Source: a bacterium
GTDB taxonomy: Bacteria > T1Sed10-126
Direction: 5' to 3'
Length of the DNA stretch: 5,135 nucleotides
NCBI GenBank assembly: GCA_003554945.1
Contig: PWHN01000105.1
Location: forward strand, 1-5,135
The notes under the pieces are model-generated. The model was given only the letters and a program-made list of their open reading frames with translations. It had not been told where the DNA came from and did not search any database. Each line of letters begins with the position of its first letter. Position 1 is the first letter of the stretch. Of the stretch, positions 1 through 5,135 are shown piece after piece. The position numbers were made by a program, and so were the translations under genes.

Positions 1-2
1 AC

Positions 3-509
3 ATCTGGGGGCATGACTGGCCCGCTGATGCCGAGTTAACGATTAAGATAAGCTCCGGTGGGGAAGAGGAAGAGTTTACTGTAATGACGGGTGAAGTTGA
101 ATGGGGCGACAGCCATACTTTCGATTTCTATGAGGAAACCCTGAATATTGAGGTGGGAGATGTCGTGACGGTCTCTTATGGGGATGTGCTCGTCCGCACG
201 CATACCGTAAAGTATCTGACGGTGACGGAGATAGACTGCGAGGCTGATATTGTGACGGGAACTGCCGATGAGGATAGCTGGGTGGAAGTGGAAATCCACG
301 CGGAAAATCACGATGAGTCTCCGCGGCGTCTGGTGAAGGCAGATGGTGACGGCAATTGGGAAGCGGATTTCTCAAAGCCCCAAGAAGGGGAGGGAGATTG
401 CCCCGGATACGAGCTCACTTATGAAATTGAGCCGGGAACCCATGGCTCTGCTGCCCGAGCTGATGAAGAGGGCAATTTTACCCGCATTCATTGGAGTGCT
501 CCCGATCCA
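3..509 (+). repeat. Double Ig-like repeat unit 1 (5' end cut off)
   Basis: Residues 1-169 are the first of three related units. By alignment to units 2 and 3 about 11 residues are missing at the window edge, so the array may extend upstream. Landmarks are an opening (I/V)xGx(D/E)WP motif at residues 1-7 (IWGHDWP), a VGDVVTVS strand, a VTGTADEDSWVEVEI strand pair around residue 84, a GDGNWEADF turn around residues 115-123, and a closing EEGNF...W...PDP linker ending at residue 169. The first half looks like one beta-sandwich; the second carries a signature like bacterial Ig domains of the 'SGxAxPGxxVxV' type (Big_6-like, from memory). It is very acidic. The family could not be named with certainty, and no ligand can be inferred. 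Confidence 0.8.
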
Positions 510-3500
510 CGTTTTATGGTACGCCTTAACGACGGTGGGGGAATCAATGGGTATGAATGGCCGGAAGAAACCCAAATTACCGTTATCATTGAAGACGATG
601 AACAAGAGCAGGTCTGGGATGAAGACGAGATATGGACGAATGAAAATGGAGACTTCGATTATCATATCGGAGATGAAGCGGTGGTCCAGCCCGGTTACCT
701 GGTAAAGGTTAGCGGCGGAGGCTTTGAGAAGGAGCATGTAATCAGCTACCTGGAGGTAACCGACTGGGATGTTGATGCAGATACCATCAGCGGCGAGGCC
801 GACCCGGGTGCTGAAGTAAGCGTGCTGGTTCATGAGCATGAAATGCCCCATCATGAATGGCCGCGCCGCGAGGTAACTGCTGATGAGGTAAGCGGTGAAT
901 GGATTGCTGACTTTGGGGAAGTTGTAGAAGGCGAAACGGAACCCTGGGCGGAAGCTTTTAGCCTTGAACCGGGGATGTGGGGAGAGGCAGGCAGGGAAGA
1001 CGAGGAGGGCGATGCTACCGTATATTACTGGAACATCCCCGATCCGCACTTTGGGGTATTCCCCGCTCACGGCATGGTTAACGGGGATGAATGGCCTGCC
1101 GAAGCCGATATAAATGTGGCCATTGACGACGGCAATGATGGTTATGCCGGAACCGTGGAATCTGAAGAATGGGGCTACTTTGAGTTTTGCACCGGGGCGT
1201 TTGCCATCGAGCCCGGTTACGAGGTGACTGTCTCCGCCGCGGACAACGGTGACATGATCGAGAGGTCTCACACGGTTACCGGGCTTACCATGGAAATAGA
1301 TCGGGATACAGATACTGTTTCCGGGGAGGCGAGCGTGGGGATGCCAGTGCATGTGGCCGCGTTTGTGCCTTTTAATGGCTACGGGCCTCCGCAGGTGGCA
1401 GAATATATTGAGTTTGAGGGGCACGAAGGCGATTGGACACATACATTTGAGGGCTCCGTGAAAGACTTTGAGTTTATAATAGCTCTGCAGGTAGATGAGA
1501 ATGGCAATTACACGGGTGCCAGAAAGTGGGGCGAGCCGGGTGATAATGCTTCCCTGAAATACTTCACCGTGGGCGGTGAAGACGTGCTGGAGCTGGAGGG
1601 GATCGAGGTGGAAGATCCGGAAGTGGATGAGGGGGCCGAGCTTGTAGTGGAAGATCTGGAAGGCTTCGCCGGTATCACGGCCATCACCGCCGAACCGGAG
1701 GCTTCCAGGGTGGTTGCCTTAAACGGTGACCCGGTGGATGAGGGCGACCTGGCGGATCAACCTCTTGAATACGGTGATGTGATCGTGGTAGCCGTAACTG
1801 CGGAGGACGGCTTAAATGTGAAGCACTACAAGATAGAGATTGTTTTAGAAACCTATACCTTATCTCTGTCAAGCCTAACCGGAAAGGGAGAAGTTATAGC
1901 ATCCTACAACGAAACTGATGAAACTTTAAGTGATGAGGATGATTTTGTTGAGGTATATGCAGGCACAGAAGTGACCATTACAGCAGAAGCAGATACTGGA
2001 TGGCAGTTTTGCAAGTGGAAGCTAGATGCTGACGGAGAAACAAGTGCTTCTATTGCAATTACTGTAAATAATAATTATGAATTTGGAGTAACCTTTGCTT
2101 TCCAGATAGCAGATTGGCATCACCTGAATAATGTCCGTAAATATGGAGTTGAAAGTGGAGATGAATATGAGGAAGGCTCCTGTTTTATACTGATAGCTGA
2201 TCTGGATGAAAATACCGATGGTTATGAAGACCACGTGGGAACAAGCAATGGTTGGAATCCTATTGGTGGTTTTACGGGAACTTTTGATGGCAATGGTAAA
2301 TTCATTAGTGATCTTTTTATCGATAGAATTGCGGATTCTAATGTTGGCTTATTTGGATCTATCAATGAAGATGCAGAGGTTAAAAACTTAGGGTTAGCAA
2401 ATGTTTATGTAAGGGCAAGTGGTTATGTAGGTGGTTTAGTAGGAAAAAATAATGGAAATATAACTCATAGCTATGTTACAGGAGATGTCTATGGTTTTGG
2501 CCATCATGTAGGTGGTTTGGTGGGCCACAATAATGGAGAAATATCCGAATGCTTTGGCTTGGCAACTGTAACGGCGGGTACTTATTCTAATAATGTAGGC
2601 GGATTGGTTGGAAATAATGGTGGCGGTAACATAACCAACTGCTATTCTGCAGGGCAAGTGACAGGGGGCAATTTTAATGTAGGAGGTTTAGTGGGCAGAA
2701 ATTTTTATTCTCCTGACGGGACACATGGCACAATAACAAATTCTTACTGGGATACTACAGCGTCAGGTCAGGAGAGCTCTTCTGGTGGCACAGGGAAAAT
2801 TACCTATGAAATGACACAGAAGAATACATTTATTAACTGGGACTTTGAAAATATTTGGGAGATAGAAAAAGGAGAAACCTATCCATTTTTCGAGTGGCAG
2901 GGGAATGAGCATATACCTTATGCCAAATTTGAGGGCACAGTGGAAGTTCAGAATATCATTTCCGATTGTGCAAATTCCTTTGAGGTTATTACTTCAGAAT
3001 ACAAGGGTTTAACCGCAGGGTATCTTGTAGTAGAGAATATAGATGCAGAAAAAGCTTATGTTATAGAAACGGCAGAAGAAGGTGTTCATACTATTACTGT
3101 AGATGATGTGGAGAGGTTGCAAGAAGATGATATAATCAAGGTGACTTTATATAACAGGGAAAACGGTAGAGAGCTGGATAGTGACATTACTCAGGTAATA
3201 GCATTTCTCCAAACTGACTCAATAAATGCTGCAGATGCAACAGGGATAGCCGGTGAAGAAGGTCAGATTATTGTAACTGCTCTTGCGGAAGGTTCACCGG
3301 TTGAAGGTGAGGTAATTTCAGTAGATGATGCTGATGGCCTTAATGGTCTCGAAGGAACTAAACTGACAGATGCAGATGGAGAAGCGGTCTTTAGTTTTGT
3401 GGAGGAAGTGGCTGGACAGTACACTCCAGAGTTTTCCGCCTTAAATGATATTATCAATGATACCGCTGACGTTACAATACAACCTAATGTTGGTGCAAGC

Positions 3501-5135
3501 ATAGAAGTTAGTGGTCAAGAAACAATTAATATTTTCAAGGAGACAGGAGAGCATACTAAATATTCCTATAGTGCTGTAGTATTTGATGAATATGGAAATG
3601 AAGCAGAAGGCCAAGGAGTAAGTTGGAGTGTAGAAGATGTTAATGACGGTAATATAGTAAGTAACGACCATGTTTCAATTGATCCCGCCACCGGAGAGGT
3701 AACATATAGTGCTGATGAGATAACCGAGGAGGATAAGTTCACGGTTAATGCAACCGCTGATGAATATGCTGGAGTAAATGGTTCATTAGAAGTAAATATA
3801 ATTAATACTCCCCATATTGTCTTGGAAGATTGGGAATCTAGTGGTGATGGTGTGAGAGACATAACCGTAAACGAAGCTGAAGGAACTGTTGAGTTTGACT
3901 ATGATGCAGGGGAGGAGTTTAGCGGTAAATTTTCGTTCTATGCCGTGGCAGCAAAAACCACTGCCATTGAATTAGATTGGGTATATGAGTGGAACCATTC
4001 ATATAGTCAAGCTAAAGCTTCGGTTGAGATTTATGTTGATGGTCCGGATGGTGAAACAAATGAGGTAGTGGTGGATGAAGAAGGTTATATAGGACAGGTA
4101 CAGACAAGATCCGGTGACATAGTGTTGGAGGTTACAGAAGGATATGAATATGGTTTTAGAATAGCAGGTGAACACTATGACATCCAACAAATATTGTATG
4201 GAAAATTTACTATATGGGAATATGAAAACTATGACCTTACCTTTGAGGTTAGCGACGAAGAAGATCAGCCAGTTTCCGGCGCGGTGGTTGAGGTAACAGA
4301 TGAAGGTGAGAAAACAACCGGTGCTGACGGTGAGGTTGTATTTGAAGGTTTGTTAGCTGATAATTATGATTACACAGTATTCAAGGAAGGTTACCAACAA
4401 GAATCCGGTTCAGTGACAATACAAAATAGTGATAAAACTGTAGAGGTTACGCTCTTTGAAAGCACTTATGATCTTACCTTTGAGGTTAGCGATGAAGAAG
4501 ATCAGCCAGTTTCCGGCGCTGTGGTAGATGTAGCAGGAGTGGGTGAGAAAACAACCGGTGCTGACGGTGTGGTTGTATTTGAAGAGCTAAAGTCCGACAC
4601 GTACAGCTATATTGTGAGTAAGGAAGGTTATGTAGATAAATCTGGCCAGGTAGAAATAGAAGGTCAGGATAAGACGGTTACAGTTTCATGGGATCCTGCA
4701 TACTTTGAGGTAACCAATGCTAATGTTGACCCCGAAGAAGCAAAAGTTGGTGAGGAATTTACCGTAACAGCCAATATTGAGAACACAGGTGAAGTAACTG
4801 CCCAACAAGACATAACGCTAACTATTTCCGATATAAATAATGATACTGTGATTGAAATGGAAAAAGAAGATTTCCATGTGGCTGTAGGTGAGGTAGAAAC
4901 AGTTGAGTTTGATACAACCATGCCATATGAAAACGAATTTTCGGTTGGTGACTTTACGGTAACAATAGCTAGTGAAGATGATAATGCTACTACAAGCCTG
5001 ACAACTATTCAAGAAATAGGAAGTATTGAATACGCCGATACTCATACTGACAACCAGCTGCATTTTGATGTGAAGGATACCAATGGTAATCCTTACAACT
5101 TCACTAGAGGTGATGGGGAACTTAAAGAAGATGAT
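3..5135 (+). CDS. Giant modular acidic surface/secreted protein, partial at both ends
   Basis: Frame 3 is open for 1711 codons with no stop; the gene runs off both edges, so no start, signal peptide or terminus can be assigned. The translation is a chain of extracellular beta modules: three ~179-residue double Ig-like units, a cadherin-like domain, an InlB-like repeat, a GLUG solenoid, Big_1-like and second Ig-like modules, two Cna-B-like repeats and a CARDB-like module, with two or three unassigned stretches between. No catalytic motif, long hydrophobic segment, SLH or LPXTG-type anchor is seen. The few cysteines and the large Asp/Glu excess fit an exported protein, perhaps in a saline or alkaline setting. 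Families with this architecture act as adhesins, S-layer-associated scaffolds or matrix proteins; the exact role here is unknown. Base composition and codon use change abruptly near residue 604-616. No ribosome binding site or promoter is needed inside the window. Coding status is very secure, function only general. Confidence 0.96.
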   Translation, partial: MWGHDWPADAELTIKISSGGEEEEFTVMTGEVEWGDSHTFDFYEETLNIEVGDVVTVSYGDVLVRTHTVKYLTVTEIDCEADIVTGTADEDSWVEVEIHAENHDESPRRLVKADGDGNWEADFSKPQEGEGDCPGYELTYEIEPGTHGSAARADEEGNFTRIHWSAPDPRFMVRLNDGGGINGYEWPEETQITVIIEDDEQEQVWDEDEIWTNENGDFDYHIGDEAVVQPGYLVKVSGGGFEKEHVISYLEVTDWDVDADTISGEADPGAEVSVLVHEHEMPHHEWPRREVTADEVSGEWIADFGEVVEGETEPWAEAFSLEPGMWGEAGREDEEGDATVYYWNIPDPHFGVFPAHGMVNGDEWPAEADINVAIDDGNDGYAGTVESEEWGYFEFCTGAFAIEPGYEVTVSAADNGDMIERSHTVTGLTMEIDRDTDTVSGEASVGMPVHVAAFVPFNGYGPPQVAEYIEFEGHEGDWTHTFEGSVKDFEFIIALQVDENGNYTGARKWGEPGDNASLKYFTVGGEDVLELEGIEVEDPEVDEGAELVVEDLEGFAGITAITAEPEASRVVALNGDPVDEGDLADQPLEYGDVIVVAVTAEDGLNVKHYKIEIVLETYTLSLSSLTGKGEVIASYNETDETLSDEDDFVEVYAGTEVTITAEADTGWQFCKWKLDADGETSASIAITVNNNYEFGVTFAFQIADWHHLNNVRKYGVESGDEYEEGSCFILIADLDENTDGYEDHVGTSNGWNPIGGFTGTFDGNGKFISDLFIDRIADSNVGLFGSINEDAEVKNLGLANVYVRASGYVGGLVGKNNGNITHSYVTGDVYGFGHHVGGLVGHNNGEISECFGLATVTAGTYSNNVGGLVGNNGGGNITNCYSAGQVTGGNFNVGGLVGRNFYSPDGTHGTITNSYWDTTASGQESSSGGTGKITYEMTQKNTFINWDFENIWEIEKGETYPFFEWQGNEHIPYAKFEGTVEVQNIISDCANSFEVITSEYKGLTAGYLVVENIDAEKAYVIETAEEGVHTITVDDVERLQEDDIIKVTLYNRENGRELDSDITQVIAFLQTDSINAADATGIAGEEGQIIVTALAEGSPVEGEVISVDDADGLNGLEGTKLTDADGEAVFSFVEEVAGQYTPEFSALNDIINDTADVTIQPNVGASIEVSGQETINIFKETGEHTKYSYSAVVFDEYGNEAEGQGVSWSVEDVNDGNIVSNDHVSIDPATGEVTYSADEITEEDKFTVNATADEYAGVNGSLEVNIINTPHIVLEDWESSGDGVRDITVNEAEGTVEFDYDAGEEFSGKFSFYAVAAKTTAIELDWVYEWNHSYSQAKASVEIYVDGPDGETNEVVVDEEGYIGQVQTRSGDIVLEVTEGYEYGFRIAGEHYDIQQILYGKFTIWEYENYDLTFEVSDEEDQPVSGAVVEVTDEGEKTTGADGEVVFEGLLADNYDYTVFKEGYQQESGSVTIQNSDKTVEVTLFESTYDLTFEVSDEEDQPVSGAVVDVAGVGEKTTGADGVVVFEELKSDTYSYIVSKEGYVDKSGQVEIEGQDKTVTVSWDPAYFEVTNANVDPEEAKVGEEFTVTANIENTGEVTAQQDITLTISDINNDTVIEMEKEDFHVAVGEVETVEFDTTMPYENEFSVGDFTVTIASEDDNATTSLTTIQEIGSIEYADTHTDNQLHFDVKDTNGNPYNFTRGDGELKEDD
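510..1046 (+). repeat. Double Ig-like repeat unit 2 (complete, 179 residues)
   Basis: Residues 170-348 form the only clearly complete unit. It shows INGYEWP at 181-187, a QPGYLVKVS strand, ISGEADPGAEVSVLV from 262 (the clearest bacterial-Ig-like signature of the three), a GEWIADFGE turn with Trp300, and the closing W..PDP linker at 344-348. The conserved Trp of the opening motif is 180 residues from that of unit 1 and 178 from that of unit 3. The glycine of the SGxA motif is spaced 178 and 177, so the array is very regular at the protein level. The DNA of the units is clearly diverged, so the duplication is old. A His/Glu-rich loop at 277-285 is peculiar to this unit. Confidence 0.82.
1047..1544 (+). 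repeat. Double Ig-like repeat unit 3 (166 residues)
   Basis: Residues 349-514 form the last unit: VNGDEWP at 359-365, EPGYEVTVS, a VSGEASVGMPVHV strand pair starting near 439, a GDWTHTFEG turn with Trp478, and a closing ENGNYTGARKWGEPGD. This end matches the EEGN..W..PDP linker of units 1 and 2 but has lost the exact PDP, as expected of the terminal copy of an array. The second half has a loop richer in Phe and Pro than the other copies. About 14 residues follow before the next module. Similar in role to units 1 and 2: probably a stalk or spacer, with ligand binding possible but unsupported. Confidence 0.78.
1587..1850 (+). other. Cadherin-like beta-sandwich domain
   Basis: Residues 529-616 start with an acidic lead (LEGIEVEDPEVDEGAEL) and run through ITAITAEPEAS to LEYGDVIVVAVTAEDG followed by LNVKHYKIEI. 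The ending 'GDxxxVxVTAEDGxxxKxYxIxI' is the hallmark of the bacterial cadherin-like beta-sandwich modules common in Firmicute S-layer and cell-wall proteins (PF12733-like, from memory). In those proteins it is a structural spacer with no enzymatic role. The compositional break of the gene falls inside its last strand, yet the motif is intact across the break. Confidence 0.65.
1806..1855 (+). other. Abrupt base-composition boundary inside the gene
   Basis: Hand counts of 60-base lines give 58, 63 and 55% GC for the lines starting at 1621, 1681 and 1741, then 40, 43 and 37% for 1801, 1861 and 1921, and 28% at 2041. The drop is steepest after the GAC-GGC codons at 1806-1811. Arginine codons by hand count are 10 CGN and 4 AGR upstream, against 1 CGN and 10 AGR downstream. 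The frame is unbroken and the cadherin-like motif spans the site. This is best read as a domain-shuffling junction or transferred segment; an assembly chimera cannot be excluded. Confidence 0.8.
1854..2102 (+). other. InlB B-repeat-like / bacterial repeat domain
   Basis: Residues 618-700 read YTLSLSSLTGKGEVIAS, then an acidic insert, then VEVYAGTEVTITAEADTGWQ, FCKWKLD and a closing VNNNYEFGVTFAF. The order 'YTLxxxxxGxGxV ... yxxGtxVTitAxadxGwxFxxW ... vtxnxxxxvtF' is typical of the divergent InlB B-repeat or 'bacterial repeat' family (PF18998-like, from memory), small beta-grasp-like modules frequent in secreted Firmicute proteins. These usually lie just before or between other surface modules, as here. 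It is the first complete module in the AT-rich part of the gene. Confidence 0.75.
2103..2900 (+). other. GLUG-motif beta-solenoid domain
   Basis: Residues 701-966 make a complete GLUG region. The entry cap has FILIADLDEN (728-737), WNPIGGFTGTFDGNGKFISDL, then NVGLFG near 781 and VKNLGL. Four VGGLVG cores follow at residues 809, 836, 865 and 893, each trailed by (N)NGxIxxxyxxgxV, giving a 27-29-residue period. The exit cap has TITNSYWDTTASGQ, GGTGKITYEM, INWDFENIWEIEKGETYPFFEW. GLUG regions (PF07581) are predicted right-handed beta-solenoids found in large secreted proteins including IgA-protease-like and adhesin-like proteins. No protease domain is visible here, so a rod or adhesive role is more likely. 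Both caps are intact, so the module seems functional. Confidence 0.92.
2901..3212 (+). other. Unassigned beta-rich module after the GLUG solenoid
   Basis: Residues 967-1070 are not recognised. The stretch alternates hydrophobic and acidic residues in short beta-like strands (KFEGTVEVQN, GYLVVENIDAEKAYVIE, VHTITVDDVERL, DIIKVTLYNRENGREL) and ends in a linker before the Big_1-like module. The 'LQEDDIIKVTLYNRENGREL' stretch is like the last strands of Ig-like modules in Firmicute surface proteins. It contains one Cys. The boundaries are drawn from the neighbouring domains and are approximate. It could be one Ig-like domain of about 95 residues. Confidence 0.45.
3213..3482 (+). other. Big_1 / invasin-type Ig-like domain
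   Basis: Residues 1071-1160 show TDSINAADATGIAGEEGQII, VTALAEGSPVEGEVISV, then TKLTDADGEAVFSFVEEVAGQYTPEFSA and a closing TADVTI. The order 'S.I.A......G....V.A...G.PV.G..V......T..DG.A.F.......G.Y...' matches bacterial Ig-like group 1 modules (PF02369-like) of invasins and intimins. In those proteins they form rigid stalk segments and sometimes carry the receptor-binding tip. The DADGEA turn could bind calcium, but this is not shown. Confidence 0.62.
3489..3806 (+). other. Bacterial Ig-like domain (Big_2/invasin-like)
   Basis: Residues 1163-1268 begin VGASIEVSGQETINIF, continue with YSAVVFDEYGNEAEGQGVSWSVED, then VSIDPATGEVTYSADEI and a closing KFTVNATADEYAGVNGSLEVNI. The segments 'a.v.D.yGN...g..V.Wsv' and 'vsidp.tGevt......g.ftvtAta....v.gs..v.i' are the usual hallmarks of tandem bacterial Ig-like modules. 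It directly follows the Big_1-like module, so the two likely form a continuous stalk. No receptor-binding feature is recognisable. Confidence 0.62.
3810..4229 (+). other. Unassigned aromatic-rich beta-sandwich domain
   Basis: Residues 1270-1409 open with HIVLEDWESSGDGV and continue with EGTVEFDYDAGEEFSGKFSFYAV, IELDWVYEWNHSYSQAKASVEIYVDGP, then a GYIGQVQT turn, GDIVLEVTEGYEYGFRIAGE and a closing YGKFTIWEYEN. The order 'core strand with paired Trp, ...VxGP..., G.G......Gd.vl.V..G.eyGF.i........g..ti' resembles jelly-roll modules in secreted bacterial proteins, seen from memory and not assigned to a named family. Exposed aromatics (Trp, Tyr) make ligand or carbohydrate contact possible, but this is speculative. 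It separates the Ig-like stalk from the Cna-B-like pair. Confidence 0.45.
4230..4466 (+). repeat. Cna-B / carboxypeptidase-regulatory-like repeat, copy 1
   Basis: Residues 1410-1488 (79 residues) read YDLTFEVSDEEDQPVSGAVV, a GEKTTGADGEVVFEGL turn, NYDYTVFKEGYQQESGSV and KTVEVTLFEST. The pattern 'v.v.d..g.pv.gA.V.v......T..dG.v.F..l....Y.y.v.k.GY....g.v.i......v.v.L' is shared by Cna-B, carboxypeptidase-regulatory-like and PEGA beta-sandwich modules, which serve as stalks in surface proteins. No Lys/Asn pair for an intramolecular isopeptide bond could be assigned with confidence. Bases 4230-4346 are about 91% identical to 4467-4583. Confidence 0.8.
4467..4700 (+). repeat. Cna-B / carboxypeptidase-regulatory-like repeat, copy 2
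   Basis: Residues 1489-1566 (78 residues) repeat copy 1 after a 237-base offset. The first 39 codons differ from copy 1 at about 11 of 117 bases, and several of those changes are silent. The second half (ELKSDTYSYIVSKEGYVDKSG..., then KTVTVSWDPA) keeps the same pattern but has diverged extensively in DNA. Such a half-and-half profile suggests a recent partial gene conversion or slippage between older repeats. The module probably acts as a stalk together with copy 1. Confidence 0.8.
4701..5012 (+). other. CARDB-like cell-adhesion-related domain
   Basis: Residues 1567-1670 begin YFEVTNANVDPEEAKVGEEF, continue TVTANIENTGEVTAQQDITLTISD, and include VAVGEVETVEFDTTMPYENE and GDFTVTIASEDDNATTSLT. 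The order 'f.v.n..v.p..a.vGe.f.vtanI.NtGe..a...v.l......v........v..Ge..tv.F......Gdftvti...d...t..l.v' is typical of CARDB (PF07705) and NEW3-type Ig-fold domains found in secreted bacterial and archaeal proteins. The conserved 'NTGE' turn is clear. Its usual role is a structural or adhesion module. Confidence 0.85.
5013..5135 (+). other. Start of a further module, cut by window edge
   Basis: Residues 1671-1711 (EIGSIEYADTHTDNQLHFDV, then KDTNGNPYNFTRGDGELKEDD) follow the CARDB-like module. 'fdVkDtnGnPy.ft.gdge' resembles the first strands of another Cna-B-like or Ig-like module, but 41 residues are too few to assign. The frame is still open at the last base, so the protein continues downstream. 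Confidence 0.5.

Noticed and set aside
343-705. Plus-strand 120-codon frame starting with ATG inside the first repeat units.
   Set aside because: It is out of frame with the main gene, crosses the unit 1/unit 2 boundary and shows no domain or plausible ribosome binding site. It is a shadow of the real frame.
372-1442. Long minus-strand open frame of 356 codons opposite the repeat array.
   Set aside because: It lies wholly antisense to the repeat array, whose plus-strand frame has clear domain motifs and periodic landmarks. Its length fits the GC-rich codon pattern of that region (few antisense stops), and its translation shows no recognisable domain and runs across repeat-unit boundaries.
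2066-2077. AT-rich run of AAT triplets that could suggest an origin repeat or microsatellite.
   Set aside because: It simply encodes three asparagines and a tyrosine at the end of the InlB-like module and is too short for a repeat tract.
2206-2391. Plus-strand 61-codon hydrophobic-looking frame within the GLUG entry cap.
   Set aside because: It overlaps a highly conserved part of the GLUG cap in the real frame. The hydrophobic look follows from reading that DNA shifted by one base.
2427-2700. Spaced similar DNA segments (ggtggtttrgtgggc-like) that could be mistaken for a CRISPR or other direct-repeat array.
   Set aside because: They encode the VGGLVG cores of the GLUG motif in one frame. 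Similarity is limited to these short codon runs, with many silent changes, and spacing is in whole codons.
3999-4190. Minus-strand frames rich in Phe, Ile and Tyr in the AT-rich half (for example 3999-4190 and 4818-5063), looking like small membrane proteins.
   Set aside because: They are complements of Glu/Asp/Asn/Val-rich coding sequence, which yields Phe/Ile/Ser/Tyr on the other strand. No start signals or gene spacing support them.

Overview
The whole window lies inside one protein-coding gene. Plus-strand frame 3 (codons starting at positions 3, 6, 9 and so on) is open from base 3 to base 5135, giving 1711 codons with no stop. Neither the true start nor the true stop is in view, so this is the middle of a very large protein. 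There is no intergenic space, RNA gene, promoter, terminator, CRISPR array or transposase. Residue n of the partial protein starts at base 3n, and the residue numbers below follow that rule.

The protein looks like a giant modular cell-surface or secreted protein made of beta-rich modules strung end to end. In order they are: three tandem ~179-residue units, each with two Ig-like halves (bases 3-1544); a cadherin-like beta-sandwich (1587-1850); an InlB-B-repeat-like module (1854-2102); a GLUG-type solenoid with its usual entry and exit caps (2103-2900); an unassigned beta module (2901-3212); a Big_1/invasin-like module (3213-3482); a second bacterial Ig-like module (3489-3806); an unassigned aromatic-rich beta-sandwich (3810-4229); two 78-79-residue Cna-B/carboxypeptidase-regulatory-like repeats (4230-4700); a CARDB-like module (4701-5012); and the first 41 residues of another module. 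No enzymatic domain, transmembrane segment, signal peptide, SLH repeat or sortase motif is visible, so export and anchoring must be encoded outside the window. The likely roles are adhesion, surface-layer or matrix scaffolding, or ligand binding. These are inferred from the domain types.

The protein is strongly acidic. The first 100 residues hold about 25 Asp/Glu against 3 Lys/Arg, and the first Cna-B-like unit about 20 against 3. Together with the domain set and the heavy use of ATA, AGA and GTA codons in the second part, this suggests an anaerobic Firmicute-like bacterium, possibly from a saline or alkaline habitat. That is inference: GLUG and CARDB modules also occur in Chloroflexi, Bacteroidetes and archaea.

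The most notable feature is a sharp compositional break near bases 1812-1850. Sampled lines upstream are about 55-63% GC and sampled lines just downstream 28-43%. Arginine codon choice flips from mostly CGN (10 CGN, 4 AGR) to mostly AGR (1 CGN, 10 AGR). The reading frame and the cadherin-like fold both run through the break. This points to a gene assembled by domain shuffling from two sources, or less likely to a chimeric assembly. A second sign of recent rearrangement is the pair of Cna-B-like repeats, whose first halves are about 91% identical in DNA while their second halves have diverged. I see a mosaic giant surface protein with several unassigned modules, not a new multi-gene system.
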